From Cellulomonas composti (lineage in GTDB: Bacteria; Actinomycetota; Actinomycetes; Actinomycetales; Cellulomonadaceae), in assembly GCF_007990245.1 (NCBI RefSeq), contig NZ_BJWG01000001.1:496001-560000 (forward strand): DNA of 64,000 nt, written 5' to 3'. The position numbers and the translations under genes are program-made. The notes under the pieces are model-generated. The model ran no database searches. It saw nothing but the letters and a program-made list of their open reading frames with translations, and was not told the DNA's origin. Below, piece after piece: positions 42,872-52,434 of this stretch (positions are counted from its first letter, which is position 1; each line of letters begins with the position of its first letter).

Positions 42872-43926
42872 CGTCCCGCCTCCCGTGCCTCGCGCCGGCC
42901 GGCATCGGCCGCCAACGCCCGCCCGATCCGGCTCGCGTACGCGGGACCCTCGTAGATGAAGCCCGTGTATCCCTGCACCAGCGTCGCACCCACCGCGAGG
43001 TACTCGCGCGCGTCCGCGGAGGTCGTGATCCCGCCGACCCCGATGATGACGGCCTCGGGGCCGAGCCGGTCGCGCAGCCGCGCGACGACGTCGAGGCCCC
43101 GGGCCAGCACCGGCGGGCCGGACAGGCCGCCGGGACCCAGGTCGTGCGCGATCGTCGTGTTCACGGCGACGACGCCGTCGAGACCGAGCTCGGCCGCGAG
43201 CTCGGCGACCGCGTCGACGTCCTCGTCGGACAGGTCGGGAGCGATCTTGACCAGCAGCGGGACGGGCGCGACGGCGGCGCGGGTCGTGGCCTCGTCGGCG
43301 GCCGTGCGCGTCGCCTCGAGGATCGGGCGCAGCGCCTCGACGGACTGCAGGTCGCGCAGGCCGGGCGTGTTGGGCGACGACACGTTCACGACGAGGTAGT
43401 CGGCGAACGGCGCCAGCCGGCCCGCGCTCGTCGCGTAGTCCGCCGCCGCGTCCTGGACGGGGGTGACCTTCGTCTTGCCGATGTTCACGCCGACGACGAG
43501 CGAACGTCCGTGCGCACCGGCGCGCAGCCTCTCGAGGCGCCTGGCGACCACGGCCGAGCCCTCGTTGTTGAAGCCCATCCGGTTGCGCAGCGCGCGCTGG
43601 TCGAGCACCCGCCACAGGCGCGGCTTCTCGTTACCGGGCTGCGGCTGCGCGGTCACGGTGCCGATCTCGACGAACGAGTAGCCGAGCATCGCCAGACCCT
43701 CGACCGCGCGCGCGTTCTTGTCGAAGCCCGCCGCGACGCCGAACCGGCCCGGGAACGTGCGCCCCCACACCTGCACCTCACCGCCGCGCGGCACCGCGAA
43801 CACGCGTCCGACGAGCGAGCGCAGCAACCCCGCTCGGCCGACGAAGCCGATCAGCCCGAACGCGAGCTCGTGCGCGCGTTCGGGGTCCATACGACGGAAG
43901 ACGAGCTCGAAGAGCAGCCGGTACAC
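42868..43926 (-). CDS. pyrD: Dihydroorotate dehydrogenase (quinone), class 2
   Basis: Fourth step of pyrimidine synthesis, oxidising dihydroorotate with the quinone pool at the membrane. The 352-aa class 2 enzyme has an N-terminal amphipathic membrane-docking extension (MYRLLFELVFRRMDPERAHEL), AAGFDKNA, RMGFNN, the catalytic Ser segment VNVSSPNTPGLR, LVKIAPDLSD and IIGVGGITTSADA for FMN binding. The GTG at 43926 lies 6 nt after minus-strand TAGGGT (43938-43933), so a leaderless start within the 3' end of the preceding gene is likely. The 3' end is coupled to a small ORF. Confidence 0.97.
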   Translation of the reverse strand: MYRLLFELVFRRMDPERAHELAFGLIGFVGRAGLLRSLVGRVFAVPRGGEVQVWGRTFPGRFGVAAGFDKNARAVEGLAMLGYSFVEIGTVTAQPQPGNEKPRLWRVLDQRALRNRMGFNNEGSAVVARRLERLRAGAHGRSLVVGVNIGKTKVTPVQDAAADYATSAGRLAPFADYLVVNVSSPNTPGLRDLQSVEALRPILEATRTAADEATTRAAVAPVPLLVKIAPDLSDEDVDAVAELAAELGLDGVVAVNTTIAHDLGPGGLSGPPVLARGLDVVARLRDRLGPEAVIIGVGGITTSADAREYLAVGATLVQGYTGFIYEGPAYASRIGRALAADAGRREAREAGR

Positions 43927-43930
43927 GCGC

Positions 43931-44365
43931 TCACCCTACGGTCGGCGCGGGCGTCGGCGTCCGACCCGTCCGCCACAGCCACCACAGCCCGACGAACGGC
44001 AGCACGAGCGGCACGTAGCCGTAGCCGACGCCGAAACCCGACCACACCGTCTCGTCGGGGAAGTCACCCACGTCTACGAGCGACAGGATCCCGACCGTCA
44101 GCACGCCGACCAGCTCGAACCCGACCGCCACCCAGGCCGGCGTGCGCCGGTTCGTCGCGAGGGCGACGGTGGCGACGACGTAGACGACGCCCGCCACGAG
44201 GGAGAGCGCGTACGCCAGCGGCGCCTCGTCGAGCTTCGTCGTGACCTGGTAGAGGCCGCGGGCCGTCGCGGCGAGCGCGAGCACGGCGTACACCGCGACG
44301 AGCAGGCGGCCGAAGCCCGCACCCGTGCGGGGACGGGCGGTCGGTCCGGCCGGTTCGGTGGTCAC
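43931..44365 (-). CDS. Four-helix membrane protein, function unknown
   Basis: A 144-aa protein with four TM helices (about 20-38, 50-68, 77-97, 112-132) and a Pro/Thr-rich cytoplasmic N-terminus; the last helix carries GYGYVPLVLPFVGLWWLW. The GTG at 44365 overlaps the TGA of the upstream membrane gene (GTGA), so the two form an operon. The TGA at 43931-43933 overlaps the pyrD -10-like box. No family assigned. Confidence 0.75.
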   Translation of the reverse strand: MTTEPAGPTARPRTGAGFGRLLVAVYAVLALAATARGLYQVTTKLDEAPLAYALSLVAGVVYVVATVALATNRRTPAWVAVGFELVGVLTVGILSLVDVGDFPDETVWSGFGVGYGYVPLVLPFVGLWWLWRTGRTPTPAPTVG

Positions 44366-44718
44366 ACGACACCCCAGATCTGCAGGAGACGGAACTCGAG
44401 GAAGCCGACCGTCAGCGCCGCGACCAGCAGCACGACCGAGCTCCAGCGGGTGCGTTCGGCGAACGCCCACGCGGCCGCGATCGGCAGGACGATCGCCTGT
44501 GTCACGACGTAGCCCCAGAACAACGCACCGTCGACGTCGTGCTGCGTCGCGGCGAGCACGCCCAGGATCACGGCCTGGACGACGAGCACGCCCTCGACGA
44601 CCGCGGCACCCCACAGCTGGCGGAGCACCACCGCGCGGTCGGCGACGACGAACCACAGCGCCCAGCCCGCGAGTGCGACGCACAGGGCACCGACCACGAC
44701 GGCGAGAGCGACGACCAC
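44362..44718 (-). CDS. Four-helix membrane protein, function unknown (first gene of pair)
   Basis: A 118-aa almost wholly hydrophobic protein with four TM helices (about 1-24, 34-52, 60-80, 88-110): VVVALAVVVGALCVALAGWALW, VEGVLVVQAVILGVLA, GYVVTQAIVLPIAAAWAF and WSSVVLLVAALTVGFLE. The GTG at 44718 lies 8 nt after a minus-strand TAGGTT, matching the local leaderless pattern. It is divergent from pepA and coupled by GTGA to the next membrane gene, which may encode its partner. Confidence 0.75.
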   Translation of the reverse strand: MVVALAVVVGALCVALAGWALWFVVADRAVVLRQLWGAAVVEGVLVVQAVILGVLAATQHDVDGALFWGYVVTQAIVLPIAAAWAFAERTRWSSVVLLVAALTVGFLEFRLLQIWGVV

Positions 44719-44772
44719 GGGCGCACAACCTACCGGCCCTGACCCGGGCGTGCGGGCGGTTAGCATCGACGG

Positions 44773-46224
44773 GTGATCGAGCTGACCTCCACCTCTCCCC
44801 TGCGTGTCTCCGCCGACGCCCTCGTGGTCGCCGTCGCCCAGTCCGAAGGCAAGCCCCGGCTGCTCGCCGACTGGCTCCCGCAGGACGTGCGGACCTCGCT
44901 CATCGCGAGCGCGTCGGCCCTCGGGCTCACGGGCGCCGCCGACGAGGTCCGCCGCATCCCGGTCGACGGCCTGAAGACCCCGGTGCTCGTGCTCACGGGC
45001 GTCGGCGCAGACGACCCGACCGCCGAGACCCTGCGGCGGGCGGCGGGCGCCGCGACGCGCGAGCTCGCGGGCGTCGGCACGGTCGCGCTGGCCCTGCCCG
45101 CGCAGGACGTGGCACGCGTCGCCGCAGTCGCCGAGGGCGCGCTGCTGGGTGCCTACTCCTACGGCCGCTACCAGGCCGCCGCCAAGCCTGCGGTCGCCAA
45201 GGTCGTCGTGCTCTCGGACCGCGCGCGCGACCGGGCCGCCAAGGACGCGATCGCGCGCGCCGAGGTCGTGGCCGCCGCGGTGCACGCCGTGCGCGACCTG
45301 GTCAACGCCGCGCCCAACGACCTGTACCCGGCCGCGTTCGCGGACGAGGCGAAGGCCGCGGCCAAGGGGGTCAAGGGCGTCAAGGTGACCGTGCTCGACG
45401 AGAAGGCGCTCGCCTCCGGCGGGTACGGCGGCCTCATCGGCGTCGGGCAGGGCTCGTCGCGTCCGCCGCGCCTGGTCAAGGTGGCGTACTCGCCCTCGCG
45501 GCCCACGGGGCGCGTCGCGCTGGTCGGCAAGGGCATCACGTTCGACTCGGGCGGCATCTCGATCAAGCCCGCCGCCGGCATGGAGGCGATGAAGTCCGAC
45601 ATGGCGGGCGCCGCGGCGGTGCTGCACACGGTGCTGGCCGCCGCCCGGCTCGAGCTGCCGGTCGCCGTCACCGCGTGGTTGTGCCTCGCCGAGAACATGC
45701 CGTCGGGCACCGCGCAGCGGCCGTCGGACGTCATCACGATCCGCGGCGGCACCACGGTCGAGGTCCTCAACACCGACGCGGAGGGCCGGCTGGTCATGGC
45801 CGACGGGCTCGTCGCCGCGGTCGAGGAGGCGCCCGAGGTCGTGATCGACGTCGCGACGCTCACGGGCGCCCAGGTCGTCGCGCTCGGGCACCGGGTGTCG
45901 GCCGTGATGGGCTCCGACGACGTGCGCGCGCAGATCGTGGCCGCCGCCGACGCGGGTGGCGAGCTGTTCTGGCCGATGCCGCTGCCCGAGGACCTGCGCG
46001 CGGGCCTCAAGTCGAAGGTCGCCGACATCGCGAACATCGGCGACCGCTTCGGCGGGATGCTCAGCGCCGGGATCTTCCTGCGCGAGTTCGTCGGGAGCAC
46101 GCCGTGGGCGCATCTCGACATCGCGGGGCCCGCGTACAACGAGAAGGGTGCTCACGGCTACACGCCCGTCGGCGGGACGGGTGTTGCGGTGCGCACCCTG
46201 CTCGCGTTCCTCGAGGCACGTTAG
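44773..46224 (+). CDS. pepA: Leucyl aminopeptidase (M17)
   Basis: A di-metal exopeptidase of 483 aa. The C-terminal catalytic domain has VGKGITFDSGGISIKP (Lys and Asp ligands), MKSDMAGAAAVLH, and the signature NTDAEGRLVMADGL (metal ligands and catalytic Arg). The less conserved N-terminal domain (about 1-160) is also present. The GTG at 44773 follows TAGCAT by 6 nt with no RBS, so it is probably leaderless. M. tuberculosis pepB (Rv2213) occupies the same position before the dlaT-lipB-lipA block. Confidence 0.96.
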   Translation: MIELTSTSPLRVSADALVVAVAQSEGKPRLLADWLPQDVRTSLIASASALGLTGAADEVRRIPVDGLKTPVLVLTGVGADDPTAETLRRAAGAATRELAGVGTVALALPAQDVARVAAVAEGALLGAYSYGRYQAAAKPAVAKVVVLSDRARDRAAKDAIARAEVVAAAVHAVRDLVNAAPNDLYPAAFADEAKAAAKGVKGVKVTVLDEKALASGGYGGLIGVGQGSSRPPRLVKVAYSPSRPTGRVALVGKGITFDSGGISIKPAAGMEAMKSDMAGAAAVLHTVLAAARLELPVAVTAWLCLAENMPSGTAQRPSDVITIRGGTTVEVLNTDAEGRLVMADGLVAAVEEAPEVVIDVATLTGAQVVALGHRVSAVMGSDDVRAQIVAAADAGGELFWPMPLPEDLRAGLKSKVADIANIGDRFGGMLSAGIFLREFVGSTPWAHLDIAGPAYNEKGAHGYTPVGGTGVAVRTLLAFLEAR

Positions 46225-46233
46225 GGTCCACGC

Positions 46234-46575
46234 ATGGGTCTGTTCTCCCGCAAGAAGGCCGCGCCCGCCGCCGTCGCCGACGACACGTCGGCTCGCGATG
46301 CGACCGTGGCCCACCTGCGCGAGTTCGCGACGTCACGCATCGGCGTCGAGGCGTACGTCGAGCCGCAGACGTCGGTCACGCAGACGACGATCATGCTCGT
46401 CGCGCGGGACGGCGAGTGGACCCGGCGGCGTGTACCGGACGCCCGCACCGCCGAGCAGCTCGCACGCGACATCGGCGTCCCGGTCTACGACGTGCAGCGC
46501 ACCGGCTACCCGCAGAGCTGGCGGGACTGGAACGCGCGTCAGCGACTGCTGGAACGCAAGAGCGCCACCGCGTGA
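46234..46575 (+). CDS. Conserved hypothetical protein (113 aa) between pepA and lpd
   Basis: A small soluble alpha/beta protein with a basic N-terminus (GLFSRKKAAP). Its core ESPQTSV-like strand region reads VEAYVEPQTSVTQTTIMLVARDG, then EWTRRRVPD and ARDIGVPVYDVQRTGYPQ. Homologues are common in this position in related genomes as I recall, with no known function. The ATG at 46234 lies 6 nt after TAGGGT (46222-46227), which overlaps the pepA TAG stop; independent leaderless initiation is plausible. Confidence 0.78.
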   Translation: MGLFSRKKAAPAAVADDTSARDATVAHLREFATSRIGVEAYVEPQTSVTQTTIMLVARDGEWTRRRVPDARTAEQLARDIGVPVYDVQRTGYPQSWRDWNARQRLLERKSATA

Positions 46576-46724
46576 CCCGTCCGGGCCGTCTCCAGTCGTG
46601 GGATGACTGTTCGCAGCGTCACACGCCGGTCGCGCCGTCCGGGTTCGTGGGCGTCGCACGGTGATGACAAGATGGTCGGCGAACTCCCCCACCCGTCTGT
46701 CCGACTGCGCATAGGAGTCAGCAC

Positions 46725-48110
46725 GTGGCCGACACCAACGGCACCGCCTTCGACATCGTCGTCCTGGGAGCCGGGAGCGGCGGCTACGCCACCGCCCTGC
46801 GCGCCGCCCAGCTCGGCAAGAACGTCGCCCTCGTCGAGGCCGACAAGGTCGGGGGCACCTGCCTCCACCAGGGCTGCATCCCGACCAAGGCGCTGCTGCA
46901 CGCGGCCGAGCTCGCCGACAACGCTCGCGAGGGTGCGCACTACGGCGTGCACACCACGCTCGAGCGGGTCGACATGGCGGGCGTCAACCAGTACAAGGAC
47001 TCCGTGATCGGCGGCCTCTACAAGGGTCTGCAGGGTCTCGTGAAGTCGCGCGGCATCACGGTCGTCGAGGGTTACGGCCGGCTCGTCGGTCCGAACGCCG
47101 TCGAGGTGAACGGCCAGACGCTCACCGGCGAGCACGTCGTGCTCGCGACCGGCTCCTATGCGCGGTCGCTGCCGGGCCTGGAGATCGGTGGCCGGGTCAT
47201 CACGTCCGACCAGGCGCTGCAGCTCGACTGGGTGCCGCAGTCCGCGATCATCCTCGGCGGCGGCGTCATCGGCTCCGAGTTCGCCTCGGTCTGGAAGTCG
47301 TTCGGCGCGGACGTCACGATCATCGAGGCGCTCCCCCACCTGGTGCCCAACGAGGACGAGGCGCTGTCCAAGGCGTTCGAGCGGGCGTTCCGCAAGCGCG
47401 GCATCAAGTTCAACCTCGGCGTCCGGTTCTCCGGCGTCACGCAGGACGACAACGGCGTGCACGTCTCGCTCGAGGACGGCAAGACGTTCGACGCCGACCT
47501 GCTGCTCGTGGCCGTCGGCCGCGGTCCGCGCACCTCGGGCCTCGGCTACGAGGAGCAGGGCCTCACGCTCGACCGCGGTTTCGTCATCACCGACGAGAAC
47601 CTGCGCACGGGCGTCGGCAACGTCTGGGCCGTCGGCGACATCGTCCCCGGCCTGCAGCTCGCGCACCGCGGCTTCGCGCAGGGCATCTACGTCGCGGAGC
47701 AGATCTGCGGGCTCAACCCCGCGCCGATCGTCGAGTCCGGCATCCCGCGCGTGACCTACTCGGAGCCCGAGGTCGCCTCCGTCGGCGTCACCGAGGCGAA
47801 GGCCAAGGAGCTCTACGGCGACGACGGCGTGGAGACCCTGGAGTACAACCTCGCGGGCAACGGCAAGAGCAAGATCCTCGGCACGTCGGGCTTCGTGAAG
47901 CTCGTGCGTCAGAAGGACGGTCCGGTCGTCGGTGTGCACATGATCGGCGCGCGCGTCGGCGAGCTCATCGGCGAGGGTCAGCTCATCGTGAACTGGGAGG
48001 CGTACCCGGAGGACGTCGCCTCGCTCGTGCACGCCCACCCCACGCAGAACGAGGCGCTCGGCGAGGCCCATCTGGCCCTCGCCGGCAAGCCGCTGCACGC
48101 CCACAACTGA
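46725..48110 (+). CDS. lpd: Dihydrolipoyl dehydrogenase (E3)
   Basis: A flavoprotein that reoxidises dihydrolipoamide in 2-oxoacid dehydrogenase complexes. The 461-aa protein has the FAD motif [20 protein letters not shown], the redox disulfide [13 protein letters not shown], the NAD-binding [13 protein letters not shown], the FAD phosphate motif WAVGDIVPG and the C-terminal His-Glu dyad [13 protein letters not shown]. The GTG at 46725 has ATAGGAG 8 nt upstream. It is 19 bp upstream of the E2 gene, so they are an operon; the E1 gene is not in the window. Confidence 0.97.
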   Translation: MADTNGTAFDIVVLGAGSGGYATALRAAQLGKNVALVEADKVGGTCLHQGCIPTKALLHAAELADNAREGAHYGVHTTLERVDMAGVNQYKDSVIGGLYKGLQGLVKSRGITVVEGYGRLVGPNAVEVNGQTLTGEHVVLATGSYARSLPGLEIGGRVITSDQALQLDWVPQSAIILGGGVIGSEFASVWKSFGADVTIIEALPHLVPNEDEALSKAFERAFRKRGIKFNLGVRFSGVTQDDNGVHVSLEDGKTFDADLLLVAVGRGPRTSGLGYEEQGLTLDRGFVITDENLRTGVGNVWAVGDIVPGLQLAHRGFAQGIYVAEQICGLNPAPIVESGIPRVTYSEPEVASVGVTEAKAKELYGDDGVETLEYNLAGNGKSKILGTSGFVKLVRQKDGPVVGVHMIGARVGELIGEGQLIVNWEAYPEDVASLVHAHPTQNEALGEAHLALAGKPLHAHN

Positions 48111-48129
48111 CATCGAAGGAGACGCAGAC

Positions 48130-49962
48130 GTGTCCGACAACGTGCAGCTTCCCGCTCTCGGCGAGTCCGTCACCGAGGGCACCGTCACCCGCTGGCTGAA
48201 GAACGTTGGTGACACGGTCGAGGTCGACGAGCCGCTGCTCGAGATCTCGACCGACAAGGTCGACACCGAGATCCCCTCGCCGTTCGCCGGCGTGCTCGAG
48301 CAGATCCTCGTCCAGGAGGACGAGACCGTCGAGGTCGGCGCGGTGCTCGCGGTCATCGGGTCCGGCGAAGGCGCCGGTTCCGGGTCCGACGAGGCCGCTC
48401 CCGAGCAGGCGGCCGCCGAGGAGCAGTCCGCCGAGCAGGCGCCCGCCGAGGAGCCGGCGGCCGAGGCTGCACCCGAGCAGCAGGCTCCCGAGCAGCACGA
48501 GGAGGCCGCCGCTCCGGCAGCCGCGTCCGATGCTGTGTCCGATGCAGCCTCCGATGCGGGCGGCGTGAGCGAGAACGTCACGCTGCCGGCGCTCGGTGAG
48601 TCCGTCACCGAGGGCACCGTCACGCGTTGGCTCAAGTCCGTGGGCGACACGGTCGAGCTCGACGAGCCGCTGCTCGAGATCTCGACCGACAAGGTCGACA
48701 CCGAGATCCCCTCGCCGTTCGCCGGCACCCTGCAGCAGATCCTCGTCCAGGAGGACGAGACCGTGCAGGTCGGCGCGGTGCTCGCCGTCATCGGCTCCGG
48801 CTCGGCGCCCGCACCAGCCGAGGCACCCGCACCCGAGGCCCCGCAGGCCGCCGAGCCCGCAGCCGAGCCTGCCGCCGCTCCGGCGCCGGTCCCGGCGACG
48901 CCCGCTCCCGTCCCGGCTGCACCCGCCGAGCAGGCTCCCGTCGCGGCTGCACCGGCGCAGAACGCACCCGCTCCGGTTCCCGCGGCCTCCGGCAGCTACC
49001 TGACGCCGCTCGTGCGCAAGCTCGCCGCGGACAAGGGCGTGGACGTCGCGAGCCTCACCGGCACCGGCGTGGGCGGTCGCATCCGCAAGGAGGACGTGCT
49101 CGAGGCCGCGGCAGCCGCCGAGGCCGCCGCAGCAGCTGCCGCCGCGGCCGAGAAGGCAGCGGCCGAGAAGGCTGCAGCGCCGGCTCCGGCTGCGGCTGCG
49201 TCGTCGGCACCGGTCGCACCCGCGGCCGTCCCGGCGGTCTCTCCGCTGCGGGGCACCACGGAGAAGGCGAGCCGCCTGCGCCAGATCATCGCCGAGCGCA
49301 TGGTCGAGGCGCTGCACACGCAGGCCCAGCTCACCACGGTGGTCGAGGTCGACGTCACGAAGATCGCCCGCCTGCGCACGCGCGCCAAGGCGGACTTCGC
49401 GGCGCGCGAGGGCGTGAACCTCACGTTCCTGCCGTTCTTCGTGCTCGCGGCGATCGAGGGGCTCAAGGCGTACCCCAAGATCAACGGCGTGCTCGAGGGC
49501 AACCAGATCACGTACCACGCGCAGGAGAACGTCGGCATCGCGGTGGACACCGAGCGCGGCCTCGTCGTACCGGTCATCCGGGACGCGGGCGACCTCAACC
49601 TCGGCGGGATCGCCCGCAGGATCGCCGACGTCGCGGGCCGCACGCGCGCCAACAAGGTGACGCCGGACGAGCTGTCGGGTGCGACCTTCACGGTCACGAA
49701 CACCGGCTCGGGCGGCGCGATCATCGACACGCCGATCGTCCCTGGTGGCACCTCGGCGATCCTCGGCACCGGCGCGATCGTCAAGCGTCCCGCCGTGGTG
49801 AAGGGACCGGAGGGTGAGGACGTCATCGCCATCCGCTCGCTGTGCTACCTGTGCCTGTCCTACGACCACCGCCTCGTCGACGGAGCCGACGCGTCGCGCT
49901 ACCTCAGCGCGCTCAAGGCCCGCCTCGAGGAGGGCGCGTTCGAGGCCGACCTCGGTCTCTGA
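48130..49962 (+). CDS. sucB: 2-oxoglutarate/branched-chain dehydrogenase E2 (two lipoyl domains)
   Basis: A dihydrolipoamide acyltransferase of 610 aa. Two lipoyl domains (about 4-76 and 149-221) each carry the lipoylated Lys in [15 protein letters not shown]. Ala/Pro/Glu linkers separate them. A peripheral-subunit-binding domain (about 290-330, [32 protein letters not shown]) and the catalytic domain (about 380-610) follow, ending with [14 protein letters not shown] (His and Asp). It is DlaT/SucB-like as in Rv2215, where one E2 serves pyruvate dehydrogenase; the substrate cannot be fixed here. The GTG at 48130 has AAGGAG upstream. lipB and lipA downstream supply its lipoyl groups. Confidence 0.96.
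   Translation: MSDNVQLPALGESVTEGTVTRWLKNVGDTVEVDEPLLEISTDKVDTEIPSPFAGVLEQILVQEDETVEVGAVLAVIGSGEGAGSGSDEAAPEQAAAEEQSAEQAPAEEPAAEAAPEQQAPEQHEEAAAPAAASDAVSDAASDAGGVSENVTLPALGESVTEGTVTRWLKSVGDTVELDEPLLEISTDKVDTEIPSPFAGTLQQILVQEDETVQVGAVLAVIGSGSAPAPAEAPAPEAPQAAEPAAEPAAAPAPVPATPAPVPAAPAEQAPVAAAPAQNAPAPVPAASGSYLTPLVRKLAADKGVDVASLTGTGVGGRIRKEDVLEAAAAAEAAAAAAAAAEKAAAEKAAAPAPAAAASSAPVAPAAVPAVSPLRGTTEKASRLRQIIAERMVEALHTQAQLTTVVEVDVTKIARLRTRAKADFAAREGVNLTFLPFFVLAAIEGLKAYPKINGVLEGNQITYHAQENVGIAVDTERGLVVPVIRDAGDLNLGGIARRIADVAGRTRANKVTPDELSGATFTVTNTGSGGAIIDTPIVPGGTSAILGTGAIVKRPAVVKGPEGEDVIAIRSLCYLCLSYDHRLVDGADASRYLSALKARLEEGAFEADLGL
48163..48805. repeat. Near-identical duplicated lipoyl-domain DNA inside sucB
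   Basis: The blocks starting at 48163 and 48598, offset exactly 435 bp (145 codons), are nearly identical in nucleotides, including a stretch of more than 50 bases spanning both lipoyl-lysine motifs. Silent sites match too, indicating recent duplication or gene conversion. Confidence 0.85.
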
Positions 49963-49992
49963 GGCCACCCCCCGGCTCGACCGGACCACGTC

Positions 49993-50030
49993 GCGGCCGC
50001 CGCTGCACCCTCGGGTGCGACGGCGGCCGC
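49993..50030 (+). terminator. Terminator-like hairpin after sucB
   Basis: A 10-bp stem (gcggccgccg / cggcggccgc) extends with an inner gcacc/gggtgc pairing. It lies 31 bp after the sucB stop and ends lpd-sucB transcription before the SDR gene, which has its own -10-like box. Confidence 0.75.
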
Positions 50031-50077
50031 GCTGCGTCCGGCGCGACGACGGGACCGCCGGCGCCTACCGTGGCGGC

Positions 50078-50968
50078 ATGCAGGTCGTCGTCGCGGGTGC
50101 GCACGGGTTCATCGGGACGGCGTTGCGCCGTCGGCTCGCCGGGTCGGGGCACCACGTCCGGCTGCTGGTGCGCCGCGAGCCGACCGCGCCCGACGAGATC
50201 GGGTGGGACCCCGGCGACGGACGGCTGGACCCGGACGCGCTCGCCGGGGCCGACGCGGTGATCGACCTCGCGGGCGTCAACCCGGGCACGCGACCACTCA
50301 CCGCCGCGCGCAAGCGGGCCGTGCTGGACTCGCGCGTCGACAGCGCCGGGCTGATCGCCCGCACACTCGCGACGCTGGACGGTCCACGCGTGCTCCTGCA
50401 GGCCTCCGGCATCGGTGCGTACGGCGACCGCGGCGACACCGCGCTCGACGAGTCGGAGCCGCTGGGCACGACGTTCTTCGCGGAGGTCGTCCGGCAGTGG
50501 GAGGCGGCGACCGCACCCGCCGCCGACGCCGGGGTCCGCGTCGTCCTGCTGCGCACCGGCGTCGTGCTCGGGCCGGGCGGCGGCGCACTCAAACCGATGT
50601 GGCCGCTGCTGCGCGCGGGCCTGGGCGGGCGGATGGGCTCGGGTCGCCAGTACTGGTCCTGGATCACGCTGCCCGACGAGGTCGCGGCGATCGAGCACCT
50701 GCTGTCGGCCGACGTCGCCGGACCGGTCAACCTCGTCACACGAGCGGACCGCAACTCCGACGTCGTGCACGAGCTCGCGCACGCGATGCACCGACCGGCC
50801 CCGCTGCCCGTACCGGCATGGGCGCTGCGGCTCGTGCTGCGGGACTTCTCGAGCGAGGTGCTCGGCTCGATCCGTGCGGTCCCTGCCGCGCTCGACGCGA
50901 CGGGGTTCCACCCGACGCACCCCGACCTCGCGTCCGCGGCCCGTTGGCTCGCCTCGTCGCGTTCCTGA
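50078..50968 (+). CDS. TIGR01777-family SDR epimerase (SDR39U1-like)
   Basis: A 296-aa extended SDR. It has the nucleotide motif VVVAGAHGFIGTALRRRLAG, AVIDLAGVNPG, QASGIGAYGDRG with a Tyr but without a canonical YxxxK nearby, and the DUF1731-like C-terminus VPAWALRLVLRDFSSEVL. The physiological substrate is unknown. The ATG at 50078 follows TACCGT by 6 nt. M. tuberculosis Rv2216 sits at the same place between dlaT and lipB. Confidence 0.9.
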   Translation: MQVVVAGAHGFIGTALRRRLAGSGHHVRLLVRREPTAPDEIGWDPGDGRLDPDALAGADAVIDLAGVNPGTRPLTAARKRAVLDSRVDSAGLIARTLATLDGPRVLLQASGIGAYGDRGDTALDESEPLGTTFFAEVVRQWEAATAPAADAGVRVVLLRTGVVLGPGGGALKPMWPLLRAGLGGRMGSGRQYWSWITLPDEVAAIEHLLSADVAGPVNLVTRADRNSDVVHELAHAMHRPAPLPVPAWALRLVLRDFSSEVLGSIRAVPAALDATGFHPTHPDLASAARWLASSRS

Positions 50969-51001
50969 GAGACCATCACGACCACAGTCGGCCCGGCCGG
51001 T

Positions 51002-52354
51002 TCACGCCGGCAGGACCTGCCACACCCGCCAGCCGTCGTGGCCCCAGCGCAGCTCGAGAACGACCGTCGCGGTGACGGACGGCCCGCCCGCGCGGGTGGC
51101 GCCGTCGGGCCCGACCAGCTCGTACGCGCTCGTCGTGCTCACCACGCGCACGCGAGCGACCTGCTGATCGCCGTCGAGGGCGCGGGCCTCGATCACCCGC
51201 ACGTCCAGGCCGACCGCCCGGTCCCCGCCCAGGCTCGCCAGCAGCACCAGGTCGTCCGCATGCGCCGGGCCGCCGACCTCGTCCACCCCGTCGAGCCCCG
51301 CGGCGTCCGCCGACACGAGGACCTGCGCACGGCGCGTCGTGAGCAGCTCGGCCGCCCGCGCCGGGTCCCGCTCGGGCTGTTCGTCCGGCGAGGTCGTCGC
51401 CTGCGAGGTCGAAGCCTGCGAGGTCGTTGCCGGCGACGTCGAAGCCGGGGCGGCCGCAGCCGACCCGCCGTCCGGCTCGGCGACCGCCCGGGCCGCTCCG
51501 CGCCAGCCGAACACACCCACCGCGAGCCCGCCGACGAGCACGAGCGCGGCCACCGCGATCGACGCCCGCCGAGCCACCGACCACCGGTCGGGCGCGACGG
51601 GTCGCCCGCTCGCCACACGCCGCAGCGCCGCGACGCGCTCGCCACCCTGCACGCGCGCGACGTCGGCGGCCGCGAGGTCGGCCGCCGACGGCAGCAGCAC
51701 GGGCTCGGGCGGGACCGCCCTGAAGCAGCGGTCCACCACGCGGCGGGCGTCGGCGCTGCCGTCACGCAGCTCGCCGAGAGCGCCCACCAGGTCGGCCGGA
51801 CCTGGCTCGGGTGGGAGCGCTGCGAGCGCGCACTCGACGAGGCCCGTGACATCTCCACCGGCCGCACCGGTCCCGGCCACCGCGGCGCGCAGGTCCACGA
51901 GCACAGGACGCCCGTCGGGCCGCACGACCACCGAGTCGGGGCCGACCGCGCCGTGGGCCACACCGGCGTCGTGCAGTGCCCCGAGGCCCTGCGCGATCGG
52001 GATCGCGACCGTGACCGCCTCCCCCTCGCTCAGCGCGGCGCGCGCCGCGAGCAGCAGCCGCACGCTCGGACCTTCGTGGTGCTCGACGAACAGGGCCAGT
52101 CGATCACCCGGCAGCGCGACGACCTCGAGCAGCCGCGCGACGTGCTCGTGCCGCACGGCGCGCAACGCACCGATGCGAGCGCGTGCGTCGTCGTCCAGCC
52201 GGCCCGGAACGACGTACAGCTCGACGGCCCACGCGGAGCCGTCCAGCGCCCGGGCCAGCAGCCCCGATCCCCCGGGTCCCACGGGCCCGACGGCACGGAA
52301 GCCGGCGGCCGCGAGCACCTCGTCGACCTCCGGCGGCACCGCGTGGATGTTCAT
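51002..52354 (-). CDS. Membrane-anchored protein kinase-like protein lacking catalytic residues
   Basis: A 450-aa protein. The N-terminal about 230 residues align in style with Hanks kinases (GPGGSG loop, VRHEHVARLLEVV, helix E LGALHDAGVAHG). The ATP-binding Lys region reads WAVELYVV with no Lys, HRD is HGA (134-136) and DFG is DLR (154-156), so it is a predicted pseudokinase. A TM helix (about 268-288) leads to a Thr/Ser-rich repeat linker (TSQA units) and an extracytoplasmic C-terminal domain of about 130 residues, ending with ELRWGHDGWRVWQVLPA. The ATG at 52354 is used; TTG 52366 is an alternative. Its partner is unknown. Confidence 0.82.
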   Translation of the reverse strand: MNIHAVPPEVDEVLAAAGFRAVGPVGPGGSGLLARALDGSAWAVELYVVPGRLDDDARARIGALRAVRHEHVARLLEVVALPGDRLALFVEHHEGPSVRLLLAARAALSEGEAVTVAIPIAQGLGALHDAGVAHGAVGPDSVVVRPDGRPVLVDLRAAVAGTGAAGGDVTGLVECALAALPPEPGPADLVGALGELRDGSADARRVVDRCFRAVPPEPVLLPSAADLAAADVARVQGGERVAALRRVASGRPVAPDRWSVARRASIAVAALVLVGGLAVGVFGWRGAARAVAEPDGGSAAAAPASTSPATTSQASTSQATTSPDEQPERDPARAAELLTTRRAQVLVSADAAGLDGVDEVGGPAHADDLVLLASLGGDRAVGLDVRVIEARALDGDQQVARVRVVSTTSAYELVGPDGATRAGGPSVTATVVLELRWGHDGWRVWQVLPA

Positions 52355-52434
52355 GCGCCCATGCAAGCCCGTTCCGGCGAACCGCGTCGGGCGTCATCCA
52401 CAGGCCCTGCACTGCCCTGCCCTGACCAGACCGA

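Noticed and set aside
44325-46664. Long plus-strand Arg/Gly-rich frame across pepA
   Set aside because: Out-of-frame shadow of pepA, which itself has all M17 motifs.
46539-48791. Long minus-strand frame opposite lpd and sucB
   Set aside because: Low-complexity Ser/Ala/Cys repeats mirror the sucB linkers; an antisense artefact.
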